Assembly (NCBI RefSeq): GCF_024323335.1
Contig: NC_066585.1
Span: 534,030,082 to 534,094,081 of the forward strand
DNA from: Lathyrus oleraceus
Lineage: Eukaryota > Streptophyta > Magnoliopsida > Fabales > Fabaceae
Direction of reading: 5' to 3'
DNA length: 64,000 nt
Shown here one piece after another: positions 10,713 to 21,984 of the stretch. The first letter of the stretch is position 1; each line of letters begins with the position of its first letter. The translations under genes and the position numbers were made by a program. The notes below the pieces were generated by a model, which worked only from the letters and a program-made list of their open reading frames with translations, was not told the DNA's origin and made no database searches.

Positions 10713-11486
10713 TCATTGGTTAATGTCTGGTCGAGTTTTCTTTGGTGTCTGTCAACATCATTGATTCGATGTCCAGTAAACGTCGAGTTCCTTCCCAGTC
10801 ATCAGTTAATGTCTGGTCGAAGGTGTACCCTCTGACATGTCGCCATCGGAGTGGTGTTTTGGTGTTATTCCTGACGTTGCCAGCGGAATTATCACGAGAA
10901 AATGAAGATAGAGGGGTCCAAATGGAGAAAGGGAAATGTTGAGGCATTTTCTGGAGAGCGGGGTTCAAATGGAGAAGGGGAGACACGAGGTGTTTTCTGG
11001 AGAACGGGGTTCACAATGGCAATCACAAGTTATCGTCAGGCGACTGGGGTTCAAATGGAGATTGGGGTTCATTATTTTGGCAAACAATATGTCGGGGTTC
11101 AAATGCAATGATCCGGGATCATTTGTGCGAAGAAAAATTTTGGGGTTCAAGAAAATGGAAAAGATTATCAGTTAGAAAAGAAATTTCGGGGTTCAAGAAA
11201 AAGCAAAAAATGACAATCCCCAGCGGATGTGTGGTGTTCAGGCCATGGTTATCCCTGTGTTACCATTTATTTTGGTATCCAGGTCGACATTCTGTTTCGG
11301 TGATCATGCCGACTTTCTCCGTACCAGACGGGTTTTCTTTTAAGATTGCTTCCTCGCCGATTCTGACAGGCATTGTTAATTATTTTCCCATCAGAGTGCA
11401 AATTGATCGTCTGTTCTTGGTATTCAATCACTCTTCACCCTGATCATCTGAAAGCCGGGGCTACTCATATCGACAGGTTCACAGTG

Positions 11487-11503
11487 GATTGAATAGGGGC
11501 AGC
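11487..11503 (+). promoter_or_regulatory. Ogre-1 polypurine tract
   Basis: GATTGAATAGGGGCAGC directly precedes the LTR start TGTAACACC. The Ogre-2 tract (28871-28887 on the minus strand) differs by one base (AGGGGAAGC), supporting its role as plus-strand primer. Confidence 0.85.
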
Positions 11504-12768
11504 TGTAACACCTCAAAATTTGCCCTCCTCTCTTGGGACTAGCTTAACATATTGCATTGCATTTCTTAGGTCATTAGTCATTAGCATGTTGCATATCATG
11601 TGGCTACATTAAGCAAGTCATCCTCCTAGGTCTTGATCAGAAGATAAAGAGGTTGAGATTCAAGCTGAGGGTTTCATTGAACTGATCACTAGCCATCTGA
11701 GGGTTGGTGATTCAAATTAGGGTTTCTTGGTGCCTCAAGGAGGTTGAGCTTCATCTTGGTTGAAATGGTACATCATCATCATCATGGTCTTGTTATCATC
11801 CAAGAGGTTCAAGAGATTGATCAGATACCTTGAGATTAGGGTTTTGACCATTGGTCAACCCTAATCATCTGCATTGGGCCAATCAGGGCTTGTCAAGGAG
11901 ATGGGGTCTACAATGGATATGGGGATCATCATGTGATTATATTGAGCTTATGGAAGCTAGGGTTTCATCATTGAGCCATTTCATCATGAGTTTGAGGGTC
12001 AACTTGATCAGTGCATAGCCAGATTCATCTATCAGTTAGAAAAGTCAACTGTGGTCAACTGTGCCAAAAATGATGGATTTGGAGGTGGGAGAGAGTAAGA
12101 TACACTTCATTCATGTTTAAACAAGTTTCATTTGACATTTCAAACATCAAGAATGAAGAAAATAAAGTCAGGAGAAAACTTTCCAAAAATAGAAAGTGAC
12201 TTGTAATTGAAAGTTTCCAAAAATGGAAAGTTTTTCACCTCAAAATTACATGTCCAAAAATGCTTCAAATGAAATTTTGTCCAACATGAAAGTTGTAGAT
12301 CTTGCTCTCACCATTCCAAAAAGTCCAAGAACATGAATTTCGCATGTATGGTTGGCAAGTTGTGATCAAATCATTTTCCAAAAATGTTGAAATTCAAAGT
12401 GCCATAACTTTTGCATGGAATGGCCAAATTGGGTGATCTTTCTTTGAGCAAACTCCATTTGACATGTACTTTCATGATGAATCATTATATTTCATCAAAA
12501 ATCATCACATAAAAAGTCCATTTTTCAAGTGGACTTAATTTAAAAAAATGGAGGGAAAAAGGTGTTTTTGAGAAATATTCATTATTTTCACATGATTCCA
12601 CTTGCATTAGCTCACATATAGCATTTGTAACTTGCTGCAACAAAGAAATTTTACTGTTACATTGCATTGGCATAAGTGAGGTGAAATTACCAATTGTCCA
12701 TAAAAGTGCATTTTCACTAATCCATTTCATTAGCACTAATCATGTTTACTAACATCATTAACATAGCA

Positions 12769-12776
12769 TATATAAA
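12769..12776 (+). promoter_or_regulatory. Candidate TATA box of Ogre-1 LTR
   Basis: TATATAAA, 1265 bp into the LTR, followed about 60 bp later by 'CAGATCTAGATCT' and a C/T-rich stretch. The solo LTR has TATAAAAG (20713-20720, minus strand) at the same place relative to the same landmarks, which supports a shared promoter. Confidence 0.5.
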
Positions 12777-13544
12777 CATAATTCTAACTGTTTTTTGATT
12801 AACCATAACAGAATTCAGATCTAGATCTAGAAATCACAAAAACCTCTTCACTTTCTCTCTCACTTTTTTTCCAAAAAATTTGCATAAACATTACATTGTT
12901 CTTCATCAATTCATCATCTACATGCATTATTGAAGCTAATTGAAGCAAGATTTCATCATTTCCAAGCCAAATTTTGGACTGTTAAAGTGAGGTGCAACAA
13001 TGGCAATTCAAGATTTCATCAAGATCGTGCGTAATTGAGCAACAAGACTTGTTCCATTCACTTCTACAAGCATCATAGAAATTCTGTTTTCACATTTCAA
13101 GGCCTAGAACGTGCGATTTAGCAACTGTCCTCAAATTAAGGTGAGTTTTCGACTTCAACGATTCTTGAAATTGATTGATGCTTTGGATAGATCTTGTTTA
13201 GTAGAGAATTCTGCACTTTGAACCACTAAATTTGGTTGAGAAACGAGGAAGTTATGATGATTTGAAGTTTTGTGCACAAACATGTTTTGCTTCGATTTTT
13301 TTTATTTATCAAGAATTAGATCAAAATAATTATGGATTCATGATGTACGTTGAAAGACCTTTCCGTTGATATAAAGTTTGTCCAATTTGGTGAACATTTG
13401 TTCTTGAGCCTATGAATGCATGAATGTCATGAAGAACTTGAAAATTTTCAAAAAAACATGTGTTAGATCCAATTTCGCGCACACTGTTCATGCTGATGAT
13501 GTTTAAGCGCGCTAGGCTTTAAAAAGTATCACTGTTCGGTCCTG

Positions 13545-13625
13545 CTGTGGCGCGGCCTCCTTAGCCTAGCGGTTATTGGGGAGGCCTGTGACCGCTACGC
13601 ACACGGTTCGAATCTGCCGTACAGT
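13545..13625 (+). other. tRNA-like sequence with A and B boxes inside the LTR
   Basis: TAGCCTAGCGG (13562-13572) matches the RNA polymerase III A box and GGTTCGAATCT (13605-13615) the B box with one mismatch. The spacing is tRNA-like. No full cloverleaf with a good acceptor stem is apparent, so I do not call a tRNA gene. The solo LTR has a different B-box-like stretch (GTTCGATAC, minus strand, about 19885) at the corresponding place. Confidence 0.4.
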
Positions 13626-15754
13626 AGTTTCAATTTTGCCTTGCTACTTTATTTTCCTTAGGCTTCATGATTCTACATGCCTTAATTCCACACATTTTTT
13701 ATTTTTTCCTCAACATCAAAAATCCATATCTCACTCGTTTTTGATCCAAATTTGATGCAATTTTTTGTGCCATTCTCCTTATGATGTGCTTTATTTTATG
13801 GTGATTTTTAATAAATTTTTGCACGGGTAGATTTTGAAAATGCTTAGGGTTTGCTTTGACATGTCATTTTGTGCACCATGCTCACTCTTTCACTCATAAA
13901 ATGATGATGCTTCCGTAGAAATGCTTGAAATTGTTTTTGCATGTTCTGGACTCTTTGCTGGTGATTTTGATATGTGGTTTGAAATTTTTGGATCCCTGGT
14001 TGATGAGATATGAATTTTTGATTAGAGGTGTGACAATTTGTGTTACACCATGCTTGGTGAATTTCATGATTTTATTTGATGTTCTTAGGGACATTGGATT
14101 GAGCTAAATTTTTTCATGATTGAGTACATGGATTTTGAGAACACATGGGAATTTTTCTGGATTTATTGATGGCATTTCCTATTTGATTGGGATTTTATCT
14201 CCTGTTTGGTCATTTGTTGATTTTTTATGATACATGTTGGTATTTGCTTTGTGAAATTCTGGTCATTAATTGGATGAGTGTGAAATTTGGTATGAGCATT
14301 CTAGACACATTATAGGTCATCTTGGCTTTGATCCCATTCATTTATCATATATTGTCGCTGTTTTATGATTGATGGAAGTTGATGATTGTTTTGATGCCTT
14401 GTGTTGGCTTGCTTGAACTTGTCTGAACTTTATGAATTTAATTTCCTTACTTCCATTTGTCCAAATAGCATGAAAGTTGATATGCTACTCATTGAATGTG
14501 TTCTGTTTAGGCTGGAATTTTTGTGGAATTTATTGAGCTGTTTTGATATTGATTTGATGGTGATCATTCTGTTTGCTCTAATGTGTTTCCAAAGTGCATA
14601 GTTTGACATGTTTTGTTCATAAAATGTGTTTGGTGCATAGTTTTGGTGTGAGACCAATTGGATTCTCTTTTTGCTTGATAAATCTTGGTTTTGATTAATT
14701 TTCACTTGCTGTTTTGAATTTTTCACCTCCTTTGGACCCTAGGCTTGGCCTAGTGGTCTTGTTTCTCACTTTTGAATTGTGTTTCAGGTTGAGATGCAAA
14801 TGCTTTAAGGAGAAAAATGCAAGTTGATTAAATTGAGTTTGGTTGCTTGTTGTAAACTAACTTGGTATTTTGTAGGATGCTTGGCTCACTTGAGTTGATT
14901 GTGCTTTGCACATTGCATTGGTTGATTGTATTGACTGTTGATTCTTAACTTGTCTGTTTTGACTTTGTGACTTGAATACTGACTGTATTAGATTGATTTC
15001 AGGTACCATAGTCGCTTTAGTTCTTTAAGAACTTGTTGTGCTGCTGCTTGGTTGTATAAACCAATTGAGGTAGACTCTCTTGTCTCCATGTAGTCTGGAA
15101 GACCTGGCTTGTTATTTAGCCAGGCAACTGTCTGAAGTCCTCCTTAAGAGGCGATGTTTGTGATTGTTTACTTTTGTCCCCAAGCAGGTAAAGACCTCTA
15201 TGAGGCAATTGGCGGATCAAAGAGATATGCAATCTATCTCCCGCTATTCTGTTGAGTCATCCCTCTGCTCACACCACTGTGTTGATGCATTGGGACATTA
15301 ACCCAAAATCTTGTACAGTTGTACAGTCGAGTCAGAGTCTTGAGTGTAGAAGGGTTCCTCCTTTCTGGACCCACGCTCCTTTGTCTGAAGCTCTCCCTGG
15401 CCAGGGATAAGAGCTGTGAAGTCTAATCTTCACTCACCTTTCATCTGCTTCACCCTGACTCTCAATGTCAGGGTTAAGAGCTAACACTACCCTGTACAGT
15501 TGACTTGCCTCGGCAGTCCACCCTTGTTTGAGCCTCACTTGACTGGATATAATGTGTGCTACTTGAAATGTTTGCTTTATTTTGATTGAGCATGTGTGTT
15601 TGCTTTTCCTGGTTAGGATTAGCTTGCTGTGGTGCAAGTAGATAGAAACCATAACATAGGGCAATGATGCATGATAACACTAGGCTCGAGTACAGCTCCC
15701 TAGTAGTGTGTCTCCCTTTGTATCTGGTTAGAATTTATTTCCCGTTCAGGGGAA

Positions 15755-15815
15755 CTACGTCGCCCTGATCCTCATACCATATGAGGTACGTAGGCAGGAG
15801 ACCGTGCGAGGTCTC
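15755..15815 (+). promoter_or_regulatory. U5 structured module A plus following hairpin (Ogre-1)
   Basis: Outer stem CTACG (15755-15759) pairs with CGTAG (15789-15793). The internal loop holds CTGAT (15765-15769) on one side and TA (15787-15788) on the other. The inner hairpin is CCTCATA-CCA-TATGAGG (15770-15786). A second hairpin GAGACC..GGTCTC follows at 15798-15815, before a T-rich run. The same layout recurs in every Ogre LTR here. Confidence 0.7.
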
Positions 15816-16018
15816 TCCGGGCACTTTTTTTTCTTTTTGTGTGTGTTTGCTTGTTAAGCTTTTTGTGTGTCAGGATATGGATGTAAGCCCAGCGATTGGC
15901 TGTCCGTATCCTGATTGTGTTTGTTTGGTTCGGAAGCCGATGTAAGTCCAGCGATTGGCGTTCGGGTTCCAGGTTTGCCTGTGTTTGTGTGTGTCTTGTT
16001 TGGCGTGCGTGAGCCGAA

Positions 16019-16058
16019 CTACGGCAGCTCTGATTCTCGTTCCAGACGAGATACGTAG
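16019..16058 (+). promoter_or_regulatory. U5 structured module B (Ogre-1)
   Basis: Outer stem CTACG (16019-16023) with CGTAG (16054-16058), CTGAT at 16030-16034, inner hairpin TCTCGT-TCCAG-ACGAGA (16035-16051), then TA. The architecture is identical to module A, with different stem letters. Confidence 0.7.
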
Positions 16059-16377
16059 GCATAAGATGCGATATCCTAGCGAGCCCTCTCCCCTCTTCCT
16101 CCACCTGTGTGGTTTTCGGTGTGTGTGTGTGATGTTTGTTTAGCAACCTTTTCTTTCTTTAGAGCGTGGATCCCGTCGAGTACGACGGATGTGAGGGGTG
16201 CTAATACCTTCCCCTTGCGTAACCGACTCCCGATCCCATCTCTCTGGTCGCGAGACCATTTCCTTTCCCAGGTTTACTTCGAGCGTTTCCTTTCCCTCTT
16301 TTGGGATAAATAACGCACGGTGGCGGCTCTGTGTTGTTTTTGTTTTAGCCCGCCGGTTGTTTTTCGCGGATGCGACA

Positions 16378-17025
16378 CATATGTCACAACATCATAAAGG
16401 AAGACAATAGAAAGGGAAACATCAAAGATGGAGATGTCATTACTGTTGAAAATTTGGCCACATAAAACCATTCTGCTATAAGTTGTATGGCTATCCTAGT
16501 TCTTCTCATCATCAACCTAGACCCAAACATCACATACCTATCAACAGAAAACAATGGGTTCCTAGGACTGGTGTTACAAACATGATAGCTCACACTTCCT
16601 TCAGAGTTTCAACCAAAGAAGACTTGTATTTTGACAATGGGTGCTCCAAACACATGACTGGAAACAAAAACCTGCTAACTGGCCTTCATCCTTATGCCAC
16701 CAGCTATGTAACCTTTGGTGATGGAGCAAAGGGTGAAATCAAGGGGATTGGTAAGCTTAACTGCCTTGGAGTCCCTAATCTTGACAATGTCCTACTTGTT
16801 AAGGGACTGACTGCAAACCTAATAAGCATCAGTCAACTATATGACTAAGGTCTAACTGTAAACTTCACAAAAATTGAATTTCTGATTACTAATAAAGAAA
16901 ATGACGTAATCATGAAAGGAGTTAGGCCTAAAGACAACTTCTATATGTGGAGTTCTCAAGAAACTAGTTATTCATCAATGTGTACTCTAGCCAAAGAAGA
17001 AGAAGTGAAGATATGGGCATCAAAG
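16378..17025 (+). pseudogene. Copia gag C-terminus and protease, Maximus-like
   Basis: A CX2CX4HX4C zinc knuckle is readable at 16435-16476, but the codon after the second Cys is TGA (16447-16449). The frame continues at 16483-16848 into the aspartic protease region, where the catalytic DSG triad reads DNG (Ser to Asn, near 16636), followed by CSKHMTG. A stop ends this part at 16846-16848. The gag-pre-integrase region continues to the solo LTR. It carries two inactivating changes before any TE insertion is considered. Confidence 0.85.
17021..17025. repeat. Target-site duplication CAAAG (left)
   Basis: CAAAG precedes the LTR end TGTCGC at 17026 and is repeated at 21985-21989 after TGTTACA. 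A 5-bp duplication is the normal footprint of Ty3 integrase. Confidence 0.95.
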
Positions 17026-17354
17026 TGTCGCATCCGCGAAAAACAACCGGCGGGCTAAAACAAAACAACACAGAGCCGCCACCGTGCGTTATTTATCCCA
17101 AAAGAGGGAAAGGAAACGCTCGAAGTAAACCTGGAAAAGACATGGTCTCGCGACCAAAGAGAATGAGATCGGGAGTCGGTTATGCGAAGGGAAGGTATTA
17201 GCACCCCTACGCATCCGTCGTACTCGACGGGATCCACGCTCAAAAAGATAGAAGAAAGATTGCTAAAACTGCTCAAAAACATCACACACACACACTGAAA
17301 ACAACGCAGGTGGAGGAAGAGAGGAAAGGCTCGCTAGGATATCGCATCCTATGC

Positions 17355-17394
17355 CTACGTATCTCATCTGGAATAAGAATCAGAGCTGCCGTAG
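17355..17394 (-). promoter_or_regulatory. U5 structured module B (solo LTR)
   Basis: Read on the minus strand: outer stem CTACG/CGTAG, CTGAT, inner stem TCTTAT-TCCAG-ATGAGA (one G:U pair), then TA. It differs from Ogre-1 module B at stem positions while pairing is kept. Confidence 0.65.
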
Positions 17395-17687
17395 TTCGGC
17401 TCACGCACGCCAAACAAACACACACTGGAAACTGACTGCCAATCGCTGGACTTACGTCAGACTCCACACAAAACGGCAAACATGGAAACCGAACGCCAAT
17501 CGCTGGACTTACATCAGATTCCGAACCAAACAAACACACTCAGGATACGGACAGCCAATCGCTGGTCTTACATCCATATCCCGACACACAAGAGGGTTAA
17601 CAAGCAAACAAGTTACTAAGGAGTCAGGCACTCGAGCCTAGTAACTGTCAAGCAAACACACACCAAAAAAGAAAAAGGGCACCCGGA

Positions 17688-17748
17688 GAGACCTCGCACG
17701 GTCTCCTGCCTACGTACCTCATCTGGTATGAGGATCAGGGTGACGTAG
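17688..17748 (-). promoter_or_regulatory. U5 structured module A and hairpin (solo LTR)
   Basis: Module A at 17710-17748 has outer CTACG/CGTAG and inner CCTCAT/ATGAGG. The companion hairpin GAGACC..GGTCTC is at 17688-17705. Confidence 0.65.
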
Positions 17749-20712
17749 TTCCCCTGAACGAGAAAGAAATTCTAACCTAACCAGATACAAAGGGAGACAC
17801 AAACTACTAGGGAGCTGGACTCGAGCCTAATAGTTATCATGCATCATAGCCCTATGTTAAGGTTTCTATCCTAACTTGCACAGGCAGCAAGCTAAACCTA
17901 AACAGGCAAAGCAATCAAAGCAAACAATCACAAATAGCACACACTATATACAGACAAAGTGGGCTCACACAAGGGTTAGGCTGCAAAAGCAAGCCAACTG
18001 TATCAGGTGATGTTAGCTCTTAACCCTAACATTGAGAGTTAGGGTGAAGCAGATGAAATGGGAGTGAGGGGTGTGCCTCACAGCTCTTATCCCTGGCCAG
18101 GGAGAGCTTCAGACAAAGGAAGTGTGGGTTCAGAAAGTGGGAACCCTTCTACACTTATGACTGACTCAACAGAGATCTTGGGTTAATATCCTCAAGGCAT
18201 CAACATGTGATGTGAGCCAAGGGATGACTCGACTGAATAGCAGGAGATGGATTGCACATCTCTTTTGTCTTCCAATTGCCTTAACAAAGGTCTTTTCCTG
18301 CTTGGGGACAAAGATAAACAAACACAAGCATTGCCTCTTAAGGAGGACTTCAGACAGGTACCTGGCCAAGTAATAGGCCAGGTCTTCCAGACTACATGGA
18401 GAAAAGGAATTCTACCTCAATTGGTTAAGCAACCAAGCAACAACACAAGAAAGTTCACAATGAACTATAGCAACTAATGTACCTGAAATCAATCTAACAT
18501 AATCAATACACAGCTCAAACAGTCAAACAGACAAACTAAAAGTCAACAGTTAACTGTACATAAACAGACAAGCAAACTATGCATCAAGGCAAAGCTCAAG
18601 CTCAATTCAAATGACTTAGAAGCCACCTACAAAACAAACTCAAAATTAGTTCAACATTGACCAATTAGTCAACTCAAGCAAGTGTGAATCAATTCCCTCA
18701 ATGCCATATGCTTCTTTGTCCTGAAAACACAACTCAAACATAAGTAAACCCCTAGGACAAAGCCTATGGTCAAAGGGGGAAAAATAATTCAAAACAGAAC
18801 ATGAAAATTGGCACAAATCAAGTTCAATCAAATTAGAACAATGTCCAAGTGGTCTCATATTCATATCACACACCAATTTCATTTCACACAACAAATAGTG
18901 CAAAACATGCAATTTGAAAGCTCATTGGACCAAACAGAATGAATCAATCCAAACTAACTCAAAAATAATTCAATAAATCTCCAGAAAACTCATGGCTAAA
19001 CAGCACTCATCACATGATCATCATACCAAAATTCAAGTCGTTTGGATAAGTGGAAGCATGTCAAATAAATTCCCTAAGACAAAGCATGCCAAAACAAGCT
19101 CATACAAGGCACAAAATCATGCATCAACTTCAAGCAAACACAAAACAGAATTGGCACCAGATAAATGCATCAAACTAAAGCCATGGCAAACTTAAATGTG
19201 TCTAGAATCACTCCACAAAATTTCAATTCCATCCAATACATATCAAGAATTTCACAAATCATTTAAGATCATGACTCACAAAAAGTCCACGAATGGTCAA
19301 ACAGAAAGGAAATTCTCAAACAAATTGGAAATGCATCCAAAGATTCCACAAAAATTCACAAGTGATCTTAACATCCAGAAGTATCAACATGCAAAAATTC
19401 ACATCAATTCAAGTTCATATGGCATGGTAAATAAAATCAGGAAGTAAGACAAGAAATGGTGTGACACACATTGTCACACCTCCAATGATCAGGTCATATC
19501 TCACAAACCAGAAATGCAAAAATCACAAACTCTATACCAAAATGCTCCTAAAGGTGCTAGTTTATGCCTGTAAATTTTCAGCTTCATTGGATTAAGCATC
19601 ATCATTTCACAATCAAAATGGTAAGCAATATGCAAGGAAACACATGTATAAACATACCCTAGGCCATTCAAAAAAATCACACGTGCACAATTTTTGCAAA
19701 AATAATCAAAAAGTAGTAGAGATTACAAGGATCACAGCACAAAAAATCTCATGTCAATTGGATTAATGGTTTAGGAGTTATGAATTTTTGAATGGAATAA
19801 AAAAAAATGATGAATAAAGTATGTGAAACATGGATAGCATATGTGACAAAAATGCCAAGCCTAAAAATGAAAACGCTCTCGCTCAGTATCGAACTGAGGA
19901 GAGACTTGAATCCAAGCGCGCCTAATGAAACTCACCGTTTCATTAAAGGTGACGTGGCGCGGTACAACTGGTTGCATGAGACAAAAACAATGCAAAACAC
20001 ACAAAACATGGCCTGGCAAGATCAAAGCACGATCTGGAAATGAATTTCAAATGTTCATCGCGTGTTCATCACAAACCCTAAGCTCAAGAACAATTTGTTC
20101 CAGAAATCCACAAACCTTATATCATTAGAACCGTCTCTCAATGCACATTAACAATCTCAAATCGATTTAACCTAATTCCTCCTAAATTGAAAGATTCGAA
20201 GAGAAACATATTCATGCATCAAACTTCTAATCCATGTAACTTCCTCAATTCTTGATGGATTTCAATGATTCAAATTGCAGCATGACCTACTCTCGAAGAT
20301 CTACCAAAAGCATTCATCAATTTCATGAATTATGCAAGTCGAAAACTGACCTTCTTTGAAGTGCAGAAATGATTTTGATGTTTTTTGGACTCGCAATGCT
20401 GAAACAGAAGCTCTTTAATGCTTGTATGAGTGAATGAAGCAAGGCTTTGATGTTAATTGTGAAGGATCTAGCTGAAAACTCGAATTGCCATTGAAGAAGC
20501 TTGATGCAACAGTTCTTGAAACAACTCCACAGTTCATGAATCTAGCTTCCAAAGCCTTCAATTATGATGGAGAATCAAGGATCGAGCAAGAACAATGCAA
20601 GTTCTGTGGAAAATTTTGCAGAAAAATGGAGAGAAAAAGTTGAGAGAATTTGTGATTTTCAGATCTAGATCTCAATTCTGTTATGATTAGCAATGAAACA
20701 GTTATGATTTAG

Positions 20713-20720
20713 CTTTTATA
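20713..20720 (-). promoter_or_regulatory. Candidate TATA box of solo LTR
   Basis: TATAAAAG on the minus strand, followed in transcription sense by the 'GAGATCTAGATCT' landmark shared with the Ogre-1 LTR. A solo LTR keeps a promoter, so it could drive minus-strand transcription into the copia gag remnant. Confidence 0.5.
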
Positions 20721-21984
20721 TGTGATGCTAAGCATGTTGCTAATCATGTTTAGTGTTAATGCAAGTGTTTAAGTGAAATGCAAGTTTAGTGCACATTAGC
20801 AAATTGGCCAATTCGCCCTTCCCATGTGAAAATCAATGTAACAGTGAAATGTTCTGGTTTGGATCAACTTCAAATGATATTTCTAAGCCAAGGCAATTGG
20901 AAAAACATGAAAACAATGCATATTTCTCAAAATGCACTTTTCCCTCCAAAATTCAAAATAAGTTCAAGTGAAAAATGCACTTTTTTGTGATGAGTTTTAA
21001 TGAAATGTGATGCATGATTATGATAGTGCACATCAAGAGAAAATTGCTCCAAAAAGAACCACATGATTTGGCCATTTGGTTCAAAAGTTATGCACTTTTG
21101 AAATTCAACTTTTCTTGACCAAGATTGATCCACAACTTGCCAACCACACATGAGAAATGGATGTTCTTGGACTTTTTGGAAAGTTGAGAGCAAGATATAC
21201 AACTTTCATGTTGGACAAAATTTCATTTGAAGCATTTTTGGACATGTAATTTTAAGGAGAAAACCTTTCCATTTTTGGCAATTTTGAATTACAAGTCACT
21301 TTCTATTTTTGGAAAGTTTTCATCTGACTTTATTTTCTTCATTGTTGATGTTTGAAATTTCAAATGAAACTTGTTTGGACATGAATGAAGTGTATCTAAC
21401 CCTCTCCCACCTCTAAATCCATCAGTTGACCTTTGGTTGACCTTTTCTGACTGATAGATGAATTGGCTATGCATAGATGAACTTGAGCTTCAAACTCCTG
21501 ATGAAATGGCTTAAACAGGAAACCCTAGCTTCCATAAGCCCAATAAAAACCATAGAATGATCTCTCATCTCAATGAAGACCTCATCTCCTTGACAAGCCC
21601 TGATTGGCACAATGCAGATGATTAGGGTTGACCCGTGGTCAAAACCCTAATCTCAAGGAATTTGATCAAGCACAATGAATCTCTTGGTGATGACAAGACC
21701 ATGATGATGGATGATGTACCACTTCAACCAATATAATGATCAATCCTCCTTGAGGAACCAAGAAACCCTAATTGATGCACAACCCTCAGATGGTCAGTGA
21801 TCCATTCATAAAAACCCCAGCTTGAATATCTATTAACCTCTTTATCTTCTGATCAAGACCTAGGAGGATGACTTTCCTGATGTTTCCATATGATATGCAA
21901 ATATGCAATGACTAATGACCTAAAAATGAAATGCAATATGCTAAGCTAGTCCCAAGAGAGGAGGGCAAATTTTGAGGTGTTACA

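Larger units (their letters stand above)
8041..11486 (+). other. Ogre-1 3' untranslated region
   Basis: Non-coding stretch after pol. 8041-8260 is conserved with Ogre-2 (31192-31426, opposite strand) and reads as short lysine/arginine-rich frames in both, but neither continues pol. Then come dispersed TCCCCAGC motifs, a roughly 157-bp repeat, a 24-bp minisatellite, and 'GGGGTTC(A)AATGG'-type motifs at 10910-11200. Open frames over the arrays are by-products of repeat units divisible by three. Confidence 0.8.
5828..16377 (+). mobile_element. Ogre-1: 3' part of a degenerate Ogre/Tat element
   Basis: Plus-strand Ogre/Tat Ty3 element beginning in pol where the Athila element interrupts it, then a 3.4-kb repeat-rich 3' UTR, polypurine tract and a 4.87-kb 3' LTR. 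Comparison with Ogre-2 shows about 1.2 kb of pol missing. Immediately after its LTR the sequence is copia gag, so Ogre-1 is inserted in the Maximus-like element. CATAT (16378-16382) is the presumed target duplication; its partner lies left of the window. Confidence 0.85.
11504..16377 (+). repeat. Ogre-1 3' LTR
   Basis: 4874 bp from TGTAACACCTCAAA to ..GGATGCGACA. The solo LTR at 17026-21984 begins and ends the same way on the minus strand, fixing both boundaries. A TATA box lies at 12769-12776, a tRNA-like box pair at 13562-13615, and two stem/internal-loop/stem modules at 15755-15793 and 16019-16058. The middle of the LTR (13100-15000) is AT-rich with no coding capacity. Confidence 0.9.
17026..21984 (-). 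repeat. Solo Ogre LTR
   Basis: 4959 bp, starting TGTCGCATCC and ending GTGTTACA on the plus strand, that is, an Ogre LTR of the Ogre-1 type in reverse orientation. It is flanked by the duplication CAAAG and lies between two pieces of copia integrase with no internal Ogre sequence. It therefore arose by recombination between the two LTRs of a former complete element. It carries structured modules at 17355-17394 and 17710-17748 and a TATAAAAG (minus strand) at 20713-20720. No gene is inside; the open frames are short and AT-rich. Confidence 0.95.

Noticed and set aside
10035..10835. Overlapping long open frames on both strands (187, 197 and 156 codons) with perfect peptide repeats
   Set aside because: The 24-bp unit is divisible by three and lacks stops in several frames, so frames are open automatically. 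There is no promoter context and no homologue; it lies in an Ogre 3' UTR.
13545..13625. Functional tRNA gene
   Set aside because: A and B boxes fit, but no credible acceptor and anticodon stems can be drawn by eye.
15755..16058. Hammerhead ribozyme as explanation for the CTGAT-containing modules
   Set aside because: The hammerhead needs CTGANGA, then a stem, then GAAA and a third stem. Here the inner stem begins right after CTGAT and GAAA is missing.
18166..20128. Several 60-90-codon frames within the solo LTR
   Set aside because: Short, mutually overlapping on both strands, and not preserved in Ogre-1's LTR.
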